A program made the position numbers and the translations under genes. Source: Botrytis cinerea B05.10 (lineage: Eukaryota > Ascomycota > Leotiomycetes > Helotiales > Sclerotiniaceae). From it: a DNA stretch of 64,000 nucleotides. Position 1 is the first letter of the stretch. Every line of letters begins with the position of its first letter. Positions 58,397-64,000 of the stretch are shown piece by piece. Location: assembly GCF_000143535.2 (NCBI RefSeq), contig NC_037318.1, positions 1,612,001-1,676,000 on the forward strand. Reading direction: 5' to 3'. The notes under the pieces are model-generated. The model was given only the letters and a program-made list of their open reading frames with translations. It had not been told where the DNA came from and did not search any database.

Positions 58397-59082
58397 ATGT
58401 GCATCTACTACATCGAAACTTGTCTTGAAGGTCATGAATGTGCTCTCGTTTACACCAAGGCTTGTAACTATGCAAACAATTGCAGACCGCTCAGATACTG
58501 TGACATCGAAGAAGTAAAAATGGGCAATATAAGAAAAAGTAGGACTGCAAAACAATATTGTGAGCCTTGCGAAGTAGAGAAGTGAGTAGCGATATCTTTT
58601 CACATATTTATTCACAAGTGCTTCAGGTTTCAGCTCTTCTTTAAGGCGCCGGAGGAAAACTATGAATTGCTTCGAAAGTCTTGGCGCAAATCATTGTGTG
58701 TCACTAATCAGATATTATTAGACAGATAAACGCTCAAGAAGACGCTGTCGAGGCCGCGGCCGTGGACAATGAGGAAGACGAGGAAGAAGAAGTAGAAGAA
58801 ATAGAGCCGATGATAGTGGCGAAGAAAGAGGAAACATACGAACAGAGCAACGAGAAGGAGGAAACAGATGAACTAGATCAATGCACAGTGACTCAGAATG
58901 TGCGTTCCCAAGCTCTGGCGGCAGTAAGGCGCGGTAGGAGCACCGGAAGGGGCTTGAAAAGTTCATTGCCGGCAAAAAATACACCGGCGAAACGTGGACG
59001 TGGTCAGAATGAGAAGTTTGAAGAAAACACGCCCACATCCAAGAAGCAAAGAACAAATCAGGCACGAAAATCTATGGGCTGA
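58397..59082 (+). CDS. Two-exon Cys-rich protein (family member F), acidic then basic tail
   Basis: Exons 58397-58581 and 58722-59082, giving 181 residues. Exon 1 starts MCIYYIETC and carries Cys at 2, 9, 15, 23, 29, 35, 55 and 58, ending YCEPCEVEK; the phase-2 intron (140 bp, GTGAGT, CTAAT branch, TTATTAG) follows directly. Exon 2 opens with an acidic run (VDNEEDEEEEVEEIEPMIVA) and ends basic (RGRSTGRGLKSSLPAKNTPA, then TSKKQRTNQARKSMG). The intron phase and the position after the final C-x2-C match the siblings exactly, while the tails are unrelated in sequence. This suggests the module is under constraint and the tail evolves fast. Confidence 0.62.
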
Positions 59083-60662
59083 TGCCATGGGTGGTAGTAG
59101 GAAAAGTAAGCCGAGAAGAGTCAGGTTTCACTTGTTACAGAGACAGACTTGCAACATGGGTCTATTAGTTCAGCCCGAAGAAAAATTTGATTGCCTAAAT
59201 AATTGAAGAGACTCTTCCCTTTGTGATGTTGTTAACATATATGTGTGTAATTCATTCAATAGTCATCTGGTCAATCGAAATCCGTAAAGCTAAACACGTT
59301 AAAAATCCCAGCATTTCATGACGAACTTTTTTACAGCCATCAAAATCTTCGAGCAAAACTCCAACTTTCCAAAAGATGCCAAGTGTCACTTGAATCTCTC
59401 TCTAATCACGTCTTAATAAGACCCGCTTCCTATCTCTCGACGCAAATTTCAAAAATTCTCTTCTCAAGGACTTTACAGAAAATCACGCAGAGGGAGTATA
59501 ACACGTGAATATATTGACTTCATCCTTGTTTTAACTGATTGTGTATAATTATTCCTTAGTATCTCTGAATGGAAAGACAAACAGATGCTAAGTGAATCAT
59601 GTAGTGATGCACCGCTCATTTTACTCAAGACTATCCAAATTAGAATGATCAGCTAAGCAAGTTCGCAGAGACCTTTGAGCCAGATTTATGTCTACAAACA
59701 ATGTTTTATTCAGGTTTGTTATAAAAACAAGACTTCTTCCCGAACTTTCAAACTAGTCTTTGGCATTAATTCTAGTTGCTTTATATAACCTTAGAGCCCG
59801 CTCAACAAAGACTCAAATAATGAAAATTTCTTGCTTTAATCCCCGCTGAGAGACTTTAACAAAGTTAATTGCAGCTATTCTTCTCATTTTAAAGATTTTG
59901 ATATATAGCTATAATGCTTAAGTTCTTATATCCACTAAGTTTTAGAATCATATATGACTTTTTTTTAAAGCAATAAAAGAGATCTAAATAGCAATGTGTA
60001 TCTACTAAACCAATATATACCCGCAACATTATAGTATTTTTGTTTATACAATTACTTATTGGAATGCATAGCGAAGTTAAGTATATTACTCATTCAATAA
60101 TCAAATACCACATAACAGAGGCCAGTGCAGATTGGCATTATTGAAATCATATCCTGTATACTATAATTTGTAAGTAATTGTCTTTTCTTATTCCCAAATC
60201 TCAGAAACTTTGATAGCCTCGGATTTTATAATGGTGGCTTGAGGCAGCCATTCTTCTCATTTTAAAGATTTTGATATATAGCTACAATGCTTAAGTTCTC
60301 ATATTCACTAAGTTTTAGGATCATATATAACTTTTTTTCAAGACAACGAAAGAGATCTAAATAGCAATATATATTTACTAAACTAATATATGCTTGCAAT
60401 ATTATAGTATTTTTGTTTATATAATTGTTTATCGGAATATATAATAAAGTCAAATATATTGTTTATTTAATAATTAAATATTATATAATAGGGGTTAATG
60501 TAGATTGGCATTATTGAAATTATATCCTGTATATTATAATTTGTGAGTAATTGTTTTCTCTTATTTCCAAATCTCAGAAACTTTGATAGCCTCGGATTTT
60601 ATAATGGTGGCTTGAGGCAAACTTCATCGTTATTCATGATCCGGCAATACTGACTAAATTAG
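59083..60662. other. AT-rich region with RIP-like duplication
   Basis: A strongly AT-rich, gene-free stretch dominated by the 373-bp tandem duplication described separately. Nothing else is supported. Confidence 0.6.
59871..60619. repeat. 373-bp tandem duplication with transition-only divergence (RIP signature)
   Basis: Copy 1 (from 59871) and copy 2 (from 60244) align end to end with a constant offset of 373 bp and no indels. By eye I count about 50 differences, all C/T or A/G, with no transversion. About two thirds make copy 2 more AT-rich; the others make copy 1 more AT-rich, so both copies were hit independently. This is the hallmark of repeat-induced point mutation, the premeiotic C-to-T process of ascomycetes. 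The ends of the copies (CAGAAACTTTGATAGCCTCG region) are unchanged, while the middle is heavily mutated. Confidence 0.85.
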
Positions 60663-61056
60663 AAGGCCCCGAGCTGTTAAGTCAAGAAAAGATGGGAGTG
60701 ATGGCGACGGTGATAAAAATGGTGATGACGACAATTACAACGGGAGAGGGAAACACAAGCAAATAGGAGCTCTTGGGCAGACTTCTGTGCTTTCGTCGCG
60801 AGCGCCAGACGTAGGGAAGCGTAAGCAACTCCCAATAATTAATCCGCCAAGAAATAGAGCTACCGGCATCAAAAGAAAGCGCAAGCCAGACACTCGAAAG
60901 AACGTCTCAAAAAAAGCATTACCGAGACAGACAGGAGAAAGTCAACAGTACTCACTGCGTCTCAAGATGCTGAAGATGAATTCAAGGCTTAAGACCGGGA
61001 AATTTGCAAGAGATAGATCCTCGAGAGATGAATACGAAGAGGAAGAGGAATTCTGA
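60663..61056 (+). pseudogene. Orphan second exon of a Cys-rich family member (G)
   Basis: An open frame beginning right after a textbook branch and acceptor (CTAAAT, then TTAG at 60659-60662) and entering in phase 2, as in all intact siblings. It encodes about 130 residues: acidic Asp/Gly-rich, then strongly basic (NRATGIKRKRKPDTRKNVSK) and finally Glu-rich (SRDEYEEEEEF). No Cys-rich first exon exists in the AT-rich, RIP-mutated DNA just upstream. Either exon 1 was lost when the duplication arose, or it lies much further away. The frame itself is undamaged. Confidence 0.4.
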
Positions 61057-62738
61057 GGGAAGACGCCAAGTACCAGAAGGATGAAGCAGCGTGGTGGTAG
61101 TGTGAGTGGTCTGGTTACACTAGTAGGCCCAGCCACATAAAGATAGATTCAATACCATAAGCAGAGCATAGTGACTTACTTAAGAGTTTTGCATGCATCC
61201 AAAACCCGAATGGTTTCTGAAAGAAAAAAACGCCACATCAAATTCTTACTCTGACTCTGCACTCAAGATTGTTCAAATCAAGTGAAAAGAATGTATATGG
61301 TTGAAATGGCGTAGTAGCCTCGCACTAAACAATGCACCTTCGCACAAATAGAAGACTAAATCTCATTGAAGTATTCATACTCACTAAACAATGAGCACGA
61401 TCTCCTGATCGCATCAAAGCGTAGTGCTCAATATGAACAAAGGGGCACCTCGTCTATCTACTACTCAGAAAGCGTTGCAACGTCGTTGCAAATTCCAACC
61501 CAAACATCTAGAACTTGTTTGTCGGTATCAGAGTCTGAGTTTCCTCGATGATTTTAATGTGTTTGACAGACAACTACAAATAGACTAGTCTAGACCAACG
61601 GACTCCTTGCTGGGAGACGCGAATAACTTTACTCGGCTGTCTAAACTTGGCTTCATAGTCCATGGTTCAAGTCAATTCTAGCGATCTTCCATAACTCGTC
61701 GCTTCTTGCAAGCCGTTAGTGCTTCATTTTGTCAACTGATATGAGAATATATGCGTAGAAATAGGCAAGAAAAGTCAGAGCATTGAAATATCTGATATCT
61801 TATAATAGGTACTATACATCCTCAACCGGCGAAGAAACCTAATATAGAAATGTCCCACCCCGCTCAAGGGAGAACATGACATGATACGAGCAATTTGCTC
61901 TACCGACTGACGTCCCGCCGATTCAAGAAACCATTTTTTTTAAAAAAAAAATCTGTTTTGCTTTTGAACAGACGTTGTTCTTTTGTGAGTGCCATGCATC
62001 ACCTTGTTACCTTCCAAATGCTACGGTTCAAGAAACATGATCAGTCACTCTTTGAATATCCGTCTATACATCACTAGCGAGACGTGCTCTACATCTCACA
62101 ATCTCAATAGGATAGAAATAATTTTTTTTATGTCTGACATAATAACTTTGTACTGAGTGGCTGAATGATGGTTGAAGACTTTGCCAAGCTCCAGCTCGAC
62201 GATTACCTGGTTATGGGACCCTTAGCATAAATCCCAGCCGATCATGGCTGACCAAAATCCTGGACTTGAAGCCAATTTCCCTCTTCCATCTGAGTAACTT
62301 GGCGCTGTGTGCAAAGTTAGGAACTTTCCCTGATAGTTCTCCAATTGAAATTTTGGGTATGATATGCCACATCATCGAATGGAAAAAAAAACTCGTTGGG
62401 AGAATCCCTCATGATATATTTATTTCTACTCTACTTTGGTATCGCATGGCAAAAGAATAGAATAATCGCGAAGGCCACTTCCCAATATAATTCATGGGTT
62501 TCGATATTTCAGATCGGAGACGAGGCTACCGCGAAACTATTCAAACTGCAAATGGCAAATATTCCCCTATCCTACTCCTTCCCTTTGTATTTGGTATCTA
62601 ATTCATCACTCATTTACATCCGTCTTACTTTCACTGAATCTCCTGTAGATGCGCTCATGACAGCCAATTCAATATCCACATGCAGTGTACACGACATACG
62701 TGCGTAAAACTCCGCGTTCCACATCGTAACAACAAAGT
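61057..62738. other. Intergenic region at the right edge of the cluster
   Basis: 1.7 kb with no supported exon. It contains a T8/A9 palindrome near 61934-61951. Confidence 0.5.
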
Positions 62739-63854
62739 TCAATACTGTTTGAGGTCGCCCTTCGGTCGTGAACTTCGATGCTTTCGTCTCTTCTCACCTC
62801 TTACTATCTGTCGTGTTTCAGGCTGAATCTGGATATCCTCTGGAGCTTCGAGTTTCTCGTCTTCATTATCTTCCAATGAGATAGGAGCATTAGGACTAAT
62901 ATTTCCTCTTCCAAGAACTATTGGGGGTGGCTCTTTTCTCGGCATTACCATACTCCCCACCCAGGTTAAAGCATGCTGCCATAGTGCCGGTGGCTTTGGT
63001 AAAGCGGCGATATTGCCCACATTTGACATTTCGAACAAGTCAGAAGGAACATCTTTCATCGTAGGAAGATTTAACCAGACGTATTCTTTCGAATTGTGAA
63101 TGTGTCCACGGACGGTCAGAGGATAAAGTTCTTCGGGAAAGACGAAAGCCGTTCTAACAACCATGGGTCTATAAGCAGGAATGAGAAGGTGAAAACGTGC
63201 ATTGATCCTTGATCTCTCAAGTCGTTTCCGCATAAATAACATCCAAGTACACAGGGCGTGAAGATTCTCGGACATGCCGACAAAATTACTTGGCACCGGT
63301 TTGTTTTGAACGATATCGTGGAACTCGCCGTGCCAGTCTGTATCCGGATGGTAGAGGAAATAGAGATGCTCCTCGTCACCACCATAGACGCTCGCTGCCT
63401 CTTTCCGGATGTATTTGTCAACATGCTTCGCAAATTTATCAGGGGCAGCAAGTCCTGTCTGTGCTTCGAGTTCGCCATAAATTTTTAGACCGATCTCTTC
63501 AAGACCCGATGAACCCTGCAGTACTTCCATGAAAGCAGCAACAACATTCGCCCCCACCAGGAAGGTTTGAAACAAATCCAACCAGTTCTTGTTCTTCAAA
63601 TATCGGTTCATCCCTGAGGCAAAGGTTTGCACCTCCGGCACAACGGATTCCAGCTGATTCCTAAGCGCTGCCCCATTTTGATATGTTGTGTAACCTTCTG
63701 ATAGATTCTTGACAACGCACGAAACTTCGGTCAAGACTCCAGGGAATCGAAAGATTTGCTCAAGATACATCGGCGCTATGGATGTCTGATTCGATGGGGA
63801 TTTCGATGATCCTTTCTTGGACGCTGCGACAGCGAAGAGTTTCTCGAGACCCAT
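62739..63854 (-). CDS. Hypothetical protein, single exon
   Basis: 371 residues without introns, starting MGLEKLFAVAASKKGSSKSP. The N-terminal two thirds look like a folded, mixed helix and strand domain (FPGVLTEVSCVVKNLSEGY, LDLFQTFLVGANVVAAFMEV, HLYFLYHPDTDWHGEFHDIV, FHLLIPAYRPMVVRTAFVFP). The segment GANVVAAFMEVLQGSSGLEE is moderately hydrophobic but too polar for a confident span. The C-terminus is acidic, then basic (RGEKRRKHRSSRPKGDLKQY). Codon use and length support a real gene. I do not recognise the family. The upstream 146 bp to the window end are its 5' flank. Confidence 0.7.
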   Translation of the reverse strand: MGLEKLFAVAASKKGSSKSPSNQTSIAPMYLEQIFRFPGVLTEVSCVVKNLSEGYTTYQNGAALRNQLESVVPEVQTFASGMNRYLKNKNWLDLFQTFLVGANVVAAFMEVLQGSSGLEEIGLKIYGELEAQTGLAAPDKFAKHVDKYIRKEAASVYGGDEEHLYFLYHPDTDWHGEFHDIVQNKPVPSNFVGMSENLHALCTWMLFMRKRLERSRINARFHLLIPAYRPMVVRTAFVFPEELYPLTVRGHIHNSKEYVWLNLPTMKDVPSDLFEMSNVGNIAALPKPPALWQHALTWVGSMVMPRKEPPPIVLGRGNISPNAPISLEDNEDEKLEAPEDIQIQPETRQIVRGEKRRKHRSSRPKGDLKQY

Positions 63855-64000
63855 TTTGTAATGTCTTAGGCGTTATTGCAATGCTTTGTGGCCTGTCTAT
63901 CTCGAGAGAATTTCGTTTCTGTGAATGAACGGACGCAGAGGAACGGAGTGTAGAGGTGTAGTGAGAGGTAGATGCGAAAGAATGCTGCTCAAATATCAAT
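63855..64000. promoter_or_regulatory. 5' flank of the 62739-63854 gene
   Basis: The final 146 bp before the window edge; no further feature can be distinguished. Confidence 0.4.

Noticed and set aside
59871..60619. Transposon or MITE origin for the 373-bp repeat
   Set aside because: No terminal inverted repeats, target-site duplication or transposase remnant is visible; a simple tandem duplication plus RIP explains it.

Overview
The window looks like nuclear DNA of a filamentous ascomycete. Genes are carried on both strands and are split by short GT-AG introns, mostly 47-100 bp, with CTAAC/CTGAT-like branch sites. Intergenic DNA is rich in microsatellites. A duplicated AT-rich segment differs only by transitions, as expected from repeat-induced point mutation (RIP). 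The gene content (vac7, Mx-like dynamin, PTH11-like receptor, HSP9/12, dCMP deaminase, atg7, DUF3824) is typical of Pezizomycotina. I suspect a Leotiomycete, but that rests on general resemblance only. Exon boundaries were worked out by hand from splice signals, reading phase and family knowledge.

Left part (1-21 kb): a long microsatellite-rich leader; a Vac7-type vacuolar PI(3,5)P2 regulator (3848-6625, +); a seven-exon dynamin-family GTPase (8342-11141, +); a six-exon PTH11/rhodopsin-type membrane protein (12747-14337, -); a six-exon MFS sugar-transporter-family protein (16794-18630, +); and a small HSP9/HSP12 stress protein (20545-20995, +).

Middle part (21-52 kb): Prp6/Prp1 tri-snRNP splicing factor (21634-24615, -), with a 96-bp stop-free in-frame intron; an unknown, possibly mitochondrial protein (27477-28397, -); mitochondrial ribosomal protein bS18m (29055-29854, -), head-to-head with the U3 snoRNP protein Imp3 (30074-30691, +); a secreted repeat protein (31558-32652, -); a proline-rich unknown (33926-34970, +); a Cys-rich two-exon gene (36332-37075, +); a DUF3824 Arg/Ser-rich protein (40251-43873, +); dCMP deaminase (44800-45997, -), head-to-head with the autophagy E1 enzyme Atg7 (46571-48831, +, with a possible spliced upstream start at 46149); and a PPR-like mitochondrial protein, probably a CIA84-type complex I assembly factor (49516-51976, +).

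Right part (53-64 kb) is accessory in character. It holds a cluster of small two-exon genes that share one architecture: a first exon encoding a 60-70 residue Cys/His module ending in C-x2-C, a phase-2 intron just after it, and a second exon encoding a fast-diverging charged tail. Intact members are at 53541, 55587 (minus strand), 56088 and 58397. A further intact member lies at 36332. Degenerate or partial members appear at about 57.2, 58.0-58.3 and 60.7 kb. The cluster sits beside a 373-bp tandem duplication whose copies differ at about 50 sites, all transitions. I recognise no described family for this module; it is the best candidate here for something undescribed. A single-exon unknown gene (62739-63854, -) closes the window.
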